64,000 bases of DNA from Anas platyrhynchos (taxonomy: Eukaryota; Chordata; Aves; Anseriformes; Anatidae): contig NC_092621.1 in the NCBI RefSeq assembly GCF_047663525.1, forward strand, positions 80,776,501 through 80,840,500. Direction: 5' to 3'. Numbering within the stretch: the first letter of the stretch is position 1; each line of letters starts with the position of its first letter. A model generated the notes under the pieces. That model did no database searches and had not been told where the DNA came from. It worked only from the letters and a program-made list of their open reading frames with translations. This document shows, piece after piece, positions 49,761 to 58,736 of this stretch. A program made the translations under genes and the position numbers.

Positions 49761-52675
49761 TTAATAATTACAGGAAATAGAGGAATATTCCCAATTTTTA
49801 TGGGTAACTGAAAGAGTTAATTTGTTGCAAAAATCCAGATCTATTATTTGTCATTTTTATTGAGAGAATATTGTACCTTCGAATTTTTATTTATTTATTT
49901 ATTTTTGTTTCCACTTTCCACTGCATTGCATCACAGTGAGTCATGGTGTCCTTTTTCCATACAAATGCTAAGGCCTGCTGCAACAAATCAGACACAATAT
50001 GAAAAATACAGTGACTCAAAAAGGTGCTTTTGACTTTTTTAACCATCAGATTCCAAGCACAATTTTTAAGCCATGGGATAACCTCTTCTGTCAGAGGAAC
50101 TGACAGCTGAGCAAAGCATGGTCCTGAATTGTATATGTCTTTAAATAATGTCTTTAAGGATAAGTTCTTGCAGCCCATTAAGTTTATAACAATGGTTTGC
50201 AGTGTACCCCCAAACAAGTAGTCCCTCTTAATGAACAAACAATGCCGAAACCTGAGTTCAGTGCCTTGGAAACCCTGTAAAGTCAAAGCAGGAGGCTTCT
50301 CAGGTTGGTGACGGAGCTCCCCAGTTCAGGGATCTCTGGTCAGTTGATCTCATCAGATGTACCTGAAAGCACAAGACACTGTACTCCTGAAATACTCTGC
50401 CTGATGCACTGACTCTCCTGAATGTCCTACCAAGCACACTCTCCAGCTCTCTTCATCCTACAACATACAACTCTGAGGTCTCTGTCCTCTGCATTTACAG
50501 TATCCTATGGAAAGGACTAACAAGTTGTGCTAGCATGAGTCTAAGTGAGTCACAGTTGGAGCTTTGTTAACTTTGACTCATTTTGATGTAGTGATTATCA
50601 TTTTCTGTTGAAAAAAAAAAAAAAATCTGCCAGGAAATTTCTAGTCAATCCTCCAATTACCAGCAAGGTCTCCAGTGTCAGTAGTCCCCCAAATCAACAT
50701 AACAGTGCAAATGTGCATTTTTGGCAAAATGCATGTTGTTGCCATAGTGAAGTGGTTTCATCCAGAATAAAGCTGGGCTCAGAACATGATCTGCTGAACC
50801 GTGGGAGCAATAGGACCTCTGAATTTGTGGTTTAGAAATAGGATTCTCACTCTCTGCCATCTTCTTCAGCCCATCCTATTAGACACGTGTACAGATTCAG
50901 CAGACAGGCAATCAACCTATCGAGTGCCCAGGTCATTACAGATGATCAAAGGCTGGAGCTCTAGCAGAATGGTAGGCTCTAAACACAAGTAAATTTAGTA
51001 TCTCTGGGAGAAGAACTACTTCTGTCCTGTGTATTTGTCATCAGAAGACACAAAAATAGTGACAAAAGGTTAGCGGATATTTCTTGTACAATCTTCATTC
51101 TTTCACATACAGGTAGCACAGAGAAATTCACATGGAAAAAGACTTGTGAAGGCATGCCAGCCAAGGTTAGACCAAGTCTAAAACTCAGTGGGTTCAGTTA
51201 ATATTTTTAATGCGTAATGGAAGAAAATGAAATGAGAAATCACATCTGGGCATAGCAGGAAAAACAATACACTTTTAAAAACACGTTTTCAGTCCCATCT
51301 ATTTTCTATCAGAAAATTTTGGCATTTTTCAATGTTTTAGTTTGCATGGTTTTTATTTGCTCACTTGCAAATTATGTCAAGAGTAATAATAAGTATTACT
51401 TATGAAAGCAGGCTTTATTTCATAACTTAATGGATGGATAGAGGTATTTCAAGTGATGTTACACTGCACTTATTTTACATTAGAATATTTTCACATATAA
51501 CGCAACAGCATCTGCTTTATGTTTCTCCCTGATATTTGCAAGGACTGATATAAAAAATGCCTCTAATATTTTAAATATATTTTTGGCTCTGATACATTTA
51601 AAATCTTTACCTATCCTTCAATTCTTAAATCATACGATCCTCTAAAAATAGTTGGAGGTATTTATTTATTTATTTTTAAGAGTAAGCAGTCTTCAGCAAG
51701 GGAATATGTATGTTTCTGAATAACTTAGTTGAAGTGGTAAGGCAGCTTCCATAGAAGTGCTGACCAGGACTTTAGATATGCTAAAGATTTATTATAAAAA
51801 TACTACTTTTGTGATTATATAGCAAAACAAGATATCTTAAAATATGTAATGATGTTTAGTCAACTCCAGATTGAATAAATACTCACTTTTGAGCTGGAAC
51901 AAGTTTATTTCTGTAAAAAGCTACTTTATCACACATTAAGTGAACTTTGAGTTAAAAGATAAAAGGTACATTTATCTAAAGGACTTTAATTTTAGGATAA
52001 GAAGCAAGCTTTCTAGCAAACTGACACTGTCCTGACACTTTCTGGCAAACCGACCCTTGTCTACATTAGGGTGGATCGTGGCCCAGTAGGAGCAGACTTT
52101 TGATGACACAGCTGGAATGGAGGAGCATATCTTGACATTGTACACAGTTGGTGGGGAAGGGGGACCATTATAACCAGAAGCACATCAAGTATCTCCTGGA
52201 ATATATTTGGTTTAGTTTAAACTGAAATAATTCCAGCATGTACTTAAAAGACTGCCCTGTAATATGAACCACTTTGCAGAGAATGTGAATAATTGGGTAA
52301 CTGATTGATTCAGAGTGGAACATCGTTGTTTCTTGTATCTTGCCAGCTCACCTTAAGCAACATTTGTACCAGATGTGTACCAGACTTGTTACCAGACCAG
52401 TAAGTCAGAGGATTGCCTTCTGAGGGAAATAATTCACATTTTGGGAATTGCTTCTTTGGCTATGTTCAGGCTATTTGCCACACCATTAAGCAAAGACTCC
52501 TTGTCCTGCATCTTCCCCAACCATAGGCAGTAACTCCAAAGAGCACATGCCAAAACCACACCTTATACATGTTTGTTAGATGATATGCCCGGAGTTCGCA
52601 TCCTCATCCTTATGTATTCTTGAGGCCAATTCCTTCTTTAGCCATGATCTTCTTTATTCTTTTATTCCCTGCCGA
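49761..52675. other. Non-coding DNA left of the tandem array
   Basis: No supported gene. Simple sequence includes (TTTA)n near 49,887-49,905 and 51,659-51,676 and an A-run at 50,610-50,624. The last few hundred bases are single-copy in this window and end abruptly at the array edge. Confidence 0.5.
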
Positions 52676-52739
52676 TGGCAATGGCCCCTCCCCATCACTT
52701 GCCCACCCCCATTGATTTCCTTTCATCAAGTGGTCAACC

Positions 52740-53846
52740 ATCTGGTTGCCCAGGGGAAGCCAGCTGATGGCACCTGTTTGGATTTCAGCACAGCTTCGGA
52801 TCTGCTTCTAACTGTCTCCTTCTGGACAAATTGGGCAGCACACAGCTAGAGCAACGCATAATGCGATGGGTGAACAAGGGGCTGACGGGTCGGGCTCCAA
52901 GGGTAATTGTAAATGGGGTCGCATCGGGGTGGCGGCCAGTCACTAGGGGCTTCCGCAGGCCTCCATTTTAGGGCCTGTTCTCTTCAGGGTTGTCCTGACC
53001 GACTCGCATGTAGGACTTGAGGGCAGATGGAGTCCATTTAGGCATGATGCTGAACAGGAAGGAGTGGCTGACTCCATCAAGGGGACGAAGGCTTTGCAGA
53101 GAGATCTTGACAAATCAGAGAGCTGGGCAATCCCCAGCAATATGAGGTTTAGCAAGAGCGAGTGAGGCATTCCACGCCTGGCAAGGGGCAACCCTGGCGG
53201 TACGGACAGTCGGGGGGACGAGAGGCTGGAGCGCAGCCCTGCAGAGCGGGATCTGGGGGTTTTGGTCAATAGCAAGTTGAACGGGATTCAAGCACGGGCC
53301 CTGGCAGCCAGGAGGGGAACCGCATCCTGGGCTGCCTCCAGTATGGCATTGCCAGCCGCTCGGGGGCAGGGATTGCTGTGCTCTGCTCCGCGCTCTTTCA
53401 GCATCGCCTCGAGTCCTGTCTGCACTTCTGGTCAGCACACTAACAGAAGGACATAAAACTCTCTGCAGAGTGTCCAAAGGAGGGCTTGGAAGTGGTGAAG
53501 GATCTGGAGGGCAAGATGGATGAGGAGCACGTGAGGTCTCCGTGTTTGTTCAGCCTGCACGAGACAGAGGAGAAGCCTCGTGGTGGCCTGCAGCTTCCTC
53601 ACGAGGGGAGCAGAGGGGCCGGGGCTGAGCTCTGCTCTCTGGGGACACTGACAAAACTCGAGGGAATGGCAAGGAGATGGGACAGTGGAGGGTCTGGCTG
53701 CAGGTGAGGAAAAGAGTTTTCACCAACATGGGGCTTGGCCACTGAAACAGGCCTCCCAGGGAAGAGGTCACGGTAGCAAGTTTTGTGAACTGCGGGAGTC
53801 CACAAAACGTCTGGGAAGTGCTTTCAGACATGTGCTTTGTTTTTTG
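52740..53846 (+). mobile_element. Degenerate CR1 LINE, plus orientation (unit 1)
   Basis: Sense CR1 ORF2 text is recognisable in order: GGGCTCCAAGGGTAATTGTAAA, the RT-region GGCGGCCAGTCACTAGGGGC, the segment GAAGGCTTTGCAGAGAGATC, GGGATCTGGGGGTTTTGG, and the 3' part CACAAAACGTCTGGGAAGTG. Many frameshifts; no intact frame. It is the only plus-oriented CR1 type in the window and stops a few bases before the promoter-proximal repeats of the RING gene. Confidence 0.8.
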
Positions 53847-53849
53847 GGG

Positions 53850-53920
53850 GTCAGCCAGAGCGATGGGCTCTGAGGTCACCTAGCGATAGGCTCTGAGGTC
53901 AGCCAGCAACGGGCTGTGAC
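53850..53920 (+). promoter_or_regulatory. Three 23-25-bp tandem repeats upstream of the RING gene (unit 1)
   Basis: Three degenerate units starting GTCA(G/C)C at 53,850, 53,875 and 53,898 share the core AGCGAT(G/A)GGCTCTGAG. Their junctions create TGAGGTCA at 53,871 and 53,894 and the inverted form TGACCTCA at 53,917. These contain AGGTCA nuclear-receptor half-sites and resemble CRE/AP-1-type octamers. Position just before the 5' exon suggests promoter function; no TATA box was seen. Function is inferred. Confidence 0.5.
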
Positions 53921-54174
53921 CTCACAGGCCTCGCTGCTTATCTTGGGGCGCCGTCAGAGCCTGGCCCAGCCTGGCTCGTGCCTGGACTCCCGCTGAGCGT
54001 TTGTGCGAGGCTTGGAGTGCCGAGCAAGGATCTCGAGAGGAGTTGTTGGAGCTGTGCTGTGGGGCCGTCGGCAGCTGCTCTCAGTGCCTGTCCCCACAGC
54101 CAGTGCCTGCGTTTCCCCGGCCCTGCCTGGCTCAGGCAGCCGGGGCTGTGTGGAGAGTGCTCACAGCAGTGCAG

Positions 54175-54297
54175 GTGAGCTGTGCGGGGACACGTGCCCC
54201 GGGGCTGGGCTTGGGGTTTTGTCCTGCTGAGGGGCCGGGACACTGCCGCTGCCCGCTCCGGCACAGCCACTGACCCTGGCCTCTCTCTTTCTTGCAG
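54175..54297 (+). other. Predicted 5'-UTR intron, 123 nt (unit 1)
   Basis: Donor GCAG|GTGAGC at 54,175 and acceptor TCTTTCTTGCAG| ending 54,297, with a pyrimidine-rich tract before the acceptor. The frame of the downstream CDS is open back through the spliced exon to an in-frame TGA at 53,917 but contains no ATG, so the upstream exon is non-coding. Needs transcript confirmation. Confidence 0.65.
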
Positions 54298-54384
54298 CAC
54301 ACAGCACCTGTGGCAGCGGCGCCAGCCAGGGGAAGCAGCTCCCCATCTGCAGCTCTCCCCAGCCCGCTGCAGCGAGCCGAAGCC

Positions 54385-55398
54385 ATGGCCAGTGAGGCCA
54401 AGGATGTCACCTGCCCCGTGTGCCAGGGGGCCCCCAAGGAGCCCAGCTACGTCCTCCCCTGTCTGCACCGCTTCTGCTTCGGGTGCATCATGCGCTGGGC
54501 CAAAAGAAGCAGCACCTGCCCCCTCTGCAGGCAGCGCATCACCTCCATCCGCTACTCCATCTGGGCGGAAGACGACTTCCTGGAGGTGCAGCTTGCCCCC
54601 GACACAGAGGACCAAGATGACAGCCAGCAGGACGAGCAGGGGGCTGCGGAGCCGGTGCCCCAGCCTGCCGTGGGAGGCCTCCTGCCCGAGGAATGGGCGG
54701 CCCTCTTCAGGGAACACCTGGAAGTCCTCGGTCCGCTGCGCTCCTGGGTGCGACAGCAAGCCAGGGAGCTGTTCGACGCTGCCTGGTGGGACCAGGATGT
54801 GCTGGAGGCCACCGTCATCGCCTGGCTGTGCCGCTGCGGGCTGGATGAGCAGGCCTTGGTGCAGGAGCTGCGGCCGTTGCTGCAGGGCCACACAGTGAAC
54901 TTAGTGCAGCGGCTCATCTCCATCATGCTGCAGATATGCAGCGAGGAGTACCTGGAGCACCTGGGATTCCTGGAACCCCGTCCTGCCAGCCTGCAGTACA
55001 ACGGCCCTGAGGTGGACCTCGAGGGCTCCCAAGACACCTGGGAGCCAGAAGACAGCCCTGCGGCCACCCCCAGCCCGGCTGCCTCCCCCTGGGACACTCC
55101 TGCCAGCAGCCCGGAGGATTCTGACGTCGAGGAGCTGCCCAGCACCTCCAGTGCTGCCCTACCTGGGGGTCCTGGCCATCTGCCCACCGCACCCATCCCC
55201 GGGGAGCTGGAGGAGACCTTCAGAGAGCCTGAAGAGGAGGAAGCAGAACACGACGCGGTGCCAGGCTGCAGCCAGGGACCTTCTCCTCCTGGCCATGGCA
55301 GGGACAGCTCACCTGGGGGGCCCCAGCGCCCCCCAAAGAGGAGGGCCGACAGCAACTCGGACTCTCCCCAGCCCTGCAAGAGGCCCCGGCGCCTTTAG
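54385..55398 (+). CDS. TOPORS-like short RING-finger E3 ligase (unit 1)
   Basis: 337-aa intact protein. The ATG at 54,385 has a good context (GCCATGG) and is the first in frame after the predicted splice acceptor. A C3HC4 RING occupies residues 10-48: C10, C13, C26, H28, C31, C34, C45, C48. It is followed by SIRYSIWAEDDFLE (54-67), the signature extension of the TOPORS RING family. Residues 101-195 form a tryptophan- and leucine-rich helical segment (LRSWV, WWDQDVL, CGLDEQALVQELRPLL) like the region after the RING in TOPORS. The rest is proline/acid-rich and disordered, ending in a probable bipartite nuclear signal (KRR 318-320, KRPRR 332-336). Human TOPORS is about 1,045 aa and acts as both ubiquitin and SUMO ligase in the nucleus; this protein lacks the long RS-rich C-terminal region. 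All zinc ligands are present, so RING-dependent ligase activity is likely; substrate unknown. The CDS is intronless, suggesting retro-origin of an ancestor. Confidence 0.88.
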   Translation: MASEAKDVTCPVCQGAPKEPSYVLPCLHRFCFGCIMRWAKRSSTCPLCRQRITSIRYSIWAEDDFLEVQLAPDTEDQDDSQQDEQGAAEPVPQPAVGGLLPEEWAALFREHLEVLGPLRSWVRQQARELFDAAWWDQDVLEATVIAWLCRCGLDEQALVQELRPLLQGHTVNLVQRLISIMLQICSEEYLEHLGFLEPRPASLQYNGPEVDLEGSQDTWEPEDSPAATPSPAASPWDTPASSPEDSDVEELPSTSSAALPGGPGHLPTAPIPGELEETFREPEEEEAEHDAVPGCSQGPSPPGHGRDSSPGGPQRPPKRRADSNSDSPQPCKRPRRL

Positions 55399-55422
55399 CA
55401 GGGCACATCTGGTTGTCATCCA

Positions 55423-55428
55423 AATAAA
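55423..55428 (+). terminator. Poly(A) signal AATAAA (unit 1)
   Basis: AATAAA lies 25 nt after the stop codon, followed about 10 nt later by GTTGTGACC-type GU-bearing sequence. It gives the RING gene a very short 3' UTR. Confidence 0.75.
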
Positions 55429-55469
55429 GAGTTGTGACCCTGCCACAGATAGTGTCCTGGTCTCCTTCG

Positions 55470-55575
55470 TAGAATCACACAATCGCACAGTCATAGAAAC
55501 ACAGAGTGGCTCAGCTTGGAAGGGACCTTAAAGATCACCTAGTTCCACTCCCCCTGCCATGGCCGGCGATGCCAC
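55470..55575 (-). mobile_element. CR1 3'-end fragment, minus orientation (unit 1)
   Basis: Reversed CR1 3' terminus: TAGAATCACACAATCG, then CTTGGAAGGGACCTTAAAGA and CCCCCTGCCATGGCC. It is cut off at 55,575 by the start of a family-A LTR. Confidence 0.8.
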
Positions 55576-55870
55576 TGTGATATATGGCATAATAGTTTGT
55601 GTCAAGAAGATGGTTGATATTAATAAAGAAGGGGGAGATGGGGGAGTGTGGCCATGGGGGTCGGCAAGCCCCGTGGTTGGTGGCAACGTCAGACGCTTAA
55701 CAATGGGCATGTAACATGCCTTTACATCAGGCATGTAAATAGAGTTTAGAGGGAATAAGGAAGGGTGATTCAGGAGATGCCATGCGGTCTTGGGTTGCTT
55801 CTTCTCCAGCCATTAAGGCCTGGAAGTTGCTGGGTGTTTGCTGTTGTTGTTATATGCAACATATGTTATA
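55576..55870 (+). mobile_element. Family-A ERV LTR fragment, plus orientation (unit 1)
   Basis: It starts TGTGATATATGGCATAATAG and shares about 290 bp with the minus-strand LTR at 3,890-4,185 (including AATAAAGAAGGGGGAGAT and GTGTGGCCATGGGGG). Similarity ends near TGTTGTTGTTATA, before the TATA and poly(A) part, so it is 3'-truncated. The upstream neighbour is CR1 in both places. Confidence 0.75.
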
Positions 55871-56500
55871 TGCAGACCTTGCTGATGCTATTTCAAAATA
55901 ATTAAAAAAGCAAGGTAGGAATTAAAATTATTTCACTTCTTGCGAACACAGAAGAGTGGCTTTTAAATTGGGGGAGAAAATACAGCAGAAAGAGCTCGAG
56001 GTTGGAGATGAGAATGGTTTAATGAAAGGGAAGGGGGAAGTGGAATAAAAGAAACCAAAGAAACAATAAGGTTGCGCGGAAGCACAGAGAGAAGGAAAAA
56101 GAAATATTCTCTACTTCCCATCAACGAGCAATGTTCGGCCACGTCCTGGGAAGCAGGGCCTCAAAACGCGTAGCGGTTGTTCAAGAGGAACAGCCCCCTC
56201 CCCCACGAGAGCCCCCCTTGTTATTGCTGAGTGTGACATCAGGTGCTCTGGAATGTCCCTTTGGTTGGCTTAGGGCAGCTGCCCTGGCGATGGCCCACCC
56301 CCAGCCTGCTGGCTCCTGGGGGCTGCGAAGGAGTCCTGATGCTGTGCCAGCACTGTGCAGCAATAGACACAGCACTGGAGTGACACCAGTGCTGTTCCAG
56401 CTCTGAGTGCAGAGCACAGCACTGTGTGGGCTGCTGCAGGAAAAAGGTGACTCCAGCCCAGACAGACCCAACACAACCTTCACCCCTTAGTCCATAACAT
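55871..56500 (-). mobile_element. ERV-B 3' LTR, minus orientation (unit 1)
   Basis: 56,147-56,290 shares the block TCAAAACGCGTAGCGGTTG ... CAGCTGCCCTGGC with 58,549-58,690, the piece on the other side of the pol remnants. This identifies the two as LTRs of one provirus lying minus-strand. The left limit is soft: AT-rich sequence at 55,871-55,960 could be either element or older DNA. The right limit, about 56,500, is where LTR-like text gives way to internal sequence. Confidence 0.6.
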
Positions 56501-56881
56501 TCGTGTCACACTCGGGTCCCACACAGTTTAGTGTGTAGATTCTCTCATCACCACTGTTCTCTGTCTGGTAAAGTATGTATACGCCTGTACTTCTTTTCAT
56601 TCCACAGGTCTTTCCCCACAATGTCCATAGAAACATGAAAGCATGGTGGGTCCAGCTTCATCTGTTCAAGTGGTCACCCAGGGCAGGCAAAGTTGCTTTT
56701 CTTGACACCAGCCCCAGCTCAGCTCACATCACTGTTGCACTGCCCGGTTCCTTGCAAAGTTGACCTGTCGCTGGTTCTGCAGTGTCCTCCTACACCACAT
56801 AACTTGGATTACAGATTAATTTTCTCCCAAGGCTAAATCTCCTTTGGGCACACACCTGATATCCCCATCTTTCTGCATTGC
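56501..56881 (-). other. ERV-B internal region downstream of pol (unit 1)
   Basis: Lies between the integrase stop and the 3' LTR in the minus sense. I see no env-like frame (no signal peptide, no transmembrane segment), so env is absent or was never present. Confidence 0.45.
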
Positions 56882-57361
56882 TCACCAGGTATAGCCTGGT
56901 CGTTGGGACAAGACAATCCCACGAGTGGGTTTGCCTTTTCCCACGGCAGGGGCCACCCACACCGCCTTCCCCATCCACTTCCCCACATGCACTACGGGGA
57001 CTTGAGCTTCTCCCACGGTGCGTAGGGGTTTTGTTTCGGCAGGACCAGGATGGCTGTCAGACCCCCCGTTGTTAACTAGCCAAGTGGCCTCTGGTAGATT
57101 TCTATCCCAATGTTTCCACGTCCCAGCACCCAATGCTCGCAGCATAGACTTTAACAGTCCGTTGTACTTCTCAACCTTCCCAGAGGCTCGTGGCTGATCA
57201 GGGATGTGATCCACCCACTCAATGCCGTGCCTCTTTGGCCCAGGAGGTGACCAAATTGTTTCGGAAGTGACTCCCATTGTCGGACTCAATTCTCTCTGGT
57301 GTACCATGTCGCCACAGCACTTGCCTTTCCAGGCCCAAGCTAGCGTTTCAGGCCGTGCCAT
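56882..57361 (-). pseudogene. ERV-B integrase C-terminal half, broken (unit 1)
   Basis: A 159-codon minus-strand frame. The third catalytic acidic residue of the integrase core is visible as E64 in the setting GKVEKYNGLL, followed by a C-terminal domain rich in V, W and K/R (VPVVHVGKWMGKAVWV). The second catalytic aspartate is not readable in this frame because of a frameshift relative to the upstream part, which overlaps by 14 bases in another frame. Non-functional. Family class was not determined; an ERV-L-like or related avian lineage is possible. Confidence 0.8.
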
Positions 57362-57944
57362 GGTTTACGGGATACGTTTCCAGCCACCCAGTAGTTGTTT
57401 CTACCGTGGCAAGTATGGACCGTTTGCCTTGGCGGGTTGGTGGGAGTGGTCCGACGCAGTCAACCTGCCAGGCCTCACCATACCGAAATCCAAGACATCT
57501 CCCCCTGTTCCAGGGAGACTTTACCCTCATGGCTCGTTTGACTGCAGCACAGATCTCACACTGGTGGGTAACCTCTGTGATGGCCTCAAGGGTCAGGTCC
57601 AGCCCTCGGTCACGAGCCCATGTGGATGTGGCATCCCCCCCTAGATGTCCTGATGTTTCATGGGCCCATTGAGCTACAAACAGCTCACCCTTACGTCCCC
57701 AGTCCAGGTCCACCTGAGCCACTTCACTTGTCAAAGCTCGAGCCACTTCTTTGTTGTTCTGATGTTCTTCGGTGGCACGATTCTTAGGCATGTGGGCATC
57801 TACATGACGTACCTTTGCAGCCAGGTGTCCTACCCAGGCAGCGCTATCTTGCCACAGGGTAGCAGCCCAGATAGGCTTACCTCTGCGCTGCCAGTTGTTC
57901 TGTTTCCATTGCCGCAGCCACCCCCACAGAGCATTTGCCACCAT
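57348..57944 (-). pseudogene. ERV-B RNase H end plus integrase N-terminal half, broken (unit 1)
   Basis: A 198-codon minus-strand frame that stays open for some way upstream of its first Met, where a YTDSW RNase H-type motif is visible. Residues 46-51 read RHVDAH, a usual RNase H landmark. The integrase zinc-binding HHCC is present as H95, H100, C129 and C132, and the first core aspartate as D162 in AWQVDCVGPLP. The frame stops shortly afterwards and continues in another frame. A dead pol remnant travelling with the amplicon. Confidence 0.85.
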
Positions 57945-58196
57945 CCATGAGTCGGTGTAGCGATACAGTACTGGCCGTTTTTCTCTTTCAGCAATTTCTA
58001 GGGCCAGTTGTATAGCTTCATTTCTGCATACTGACTCAACTCACCTTCCCCTTCCACGGCCTCCACAACTCGTTGTGTGGGACTCCACACAGCAGCTTTC
58101 CACTACAGACGGCCCCCTACCACACGGCAGGATCCGTCAGTGAACAACACCTACTGCTTTGTGTCTTCTGGCAACTCGTTGTGTGCTGGTGCTTCT

Positions 58197-58553
58197 TCAG
58201 CACCAGTTACCTCTTCTGTCCGCACTCCAAAATCCATGCCCTGCGGCCAGTCCATGATCTCCTCCAGGATTCCCGGGCGCTTGGCTTTCCCCATTCGAGC
58301 CTGCTATGTAATTAACGCTACCCACTTCCTCCACAGTTGCATGGTGTGTAGTGGGGATTTTCCCTTTGAACATCCAATGTAACACAGGTAGCCGTGGGGC
58401 CAAGAGGAGTCGTGCTTCTGCACCAACAACTTCTGAAGCGGCTCGAATCCCCTCACATGCTGTTAATATTTCCTTTTCAGTTGGGGTGTAATTGGCTTCC
58501 TTGATAGCCCCAGCTCCAGAACACCAGAGGTCGATCTGGGAAGCAACCCTCAA
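58197..58553 (-). pseudogene. ERV-B RT connection / RNase H-proximal fragment, broken (unit 1)
   Basis: A 118-codon minus-strand frame with YTPTEKEILTACEG, typical of the end of retroviral reverse transcriptase. It goes out of frame around residue 75. The RT palm, protease and gag are missing: the frame starts within a few bases of LTR sequence (58,549), so an internal deletion fused the 5' LTR to late pol. Confidence 0.75.
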
Positions 58554-58712
58554 AACGCGTAGCGGTTGTTCAGGAGGACAGCCCCCTTCCCCACGGGCGC
58601 CCCCCTCTTTATTGCTGAGTGTGGCATCAGGTGTTATGGAATATCCCTTTGGTTGGTTTAGGTCAGCTGCCCTGGCAATGGCCCCTCCCCATCACTTGCC
58701 CACCCCCATTGA
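58549..58712 (-). mobile_element. ERV-B 5' LTR fragment spanning the unit junction
   Basis: It shares about 135 bp with the 3' LTR of the same provirus (56,147-56,290) at roughly 10% divergence by hand count. The LTR text continues without a break across 58,672/58,673 to about 58,712. At the left array edge only the last part (52,676-52,715) is present. The junction is therefore internal to an LTR. Confidence 0.7.
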
Positions 58713-58736
58713 TTTCCTTTCATCAAGTGGTCAACC

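Larger units (their letters stand above)
52676..58672. repeat. Tandem amplicon unit 1 (5,997 bp, complete)
   Basis: Every feature here recurs exactly 5,997 bp to the right. Homology begins at TGGCAATGG (52,676 = 58,673) and continues to the window end. I found four substitutions across the shared 5.3 kb (53,032; 53,794; 54,163; 54,876) and no net indel. The unit holds CR1 remnants, a RING-finger gene and two ERV pieces. The bases left of 52,676 are unique, so this is the left edge of the array. Confidence 0.95.

Noticed and set aside
1-52675. tRNA, rRNA or snRNA genes
   Set aside because: I scanned by eye for tRNA box A/B patterns and long structured RNA and saw none I could support; an automated scan would be more reliable.
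54292-54384. Upstream extension of the RING CDS from a TTG codon
   Set aside because: The TTG overlaps the splice acceptor (TTGCAG), and non-ATG starts are rare in vertebrates; the ATG at 54,385 has a good context.
53938-54891. 317-codon minus-strand frame across the RING gene (and its copy at 59,935-60,888)
   Set aside because: Antisense to a gene with intact zinc-ligand pattern; GC-rich codons keep the opposite strand open. No domain, and it crosses the predicted intron.
54182-54898. 238-codon plus-strand frame overlapping the RING gene
   Set aside because: Different frame, runs through the predicted intron, low-complexity RPS-rich, and one of the inter-unit differences changes it while leaving the RING protein unchanged.
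54552-55379. 275-codon minus-strand frame inside the RING gene
   Set aside because: Antisense shadow; serine/glycine-rich by complement of proline/acid-rich codons, with no domain.
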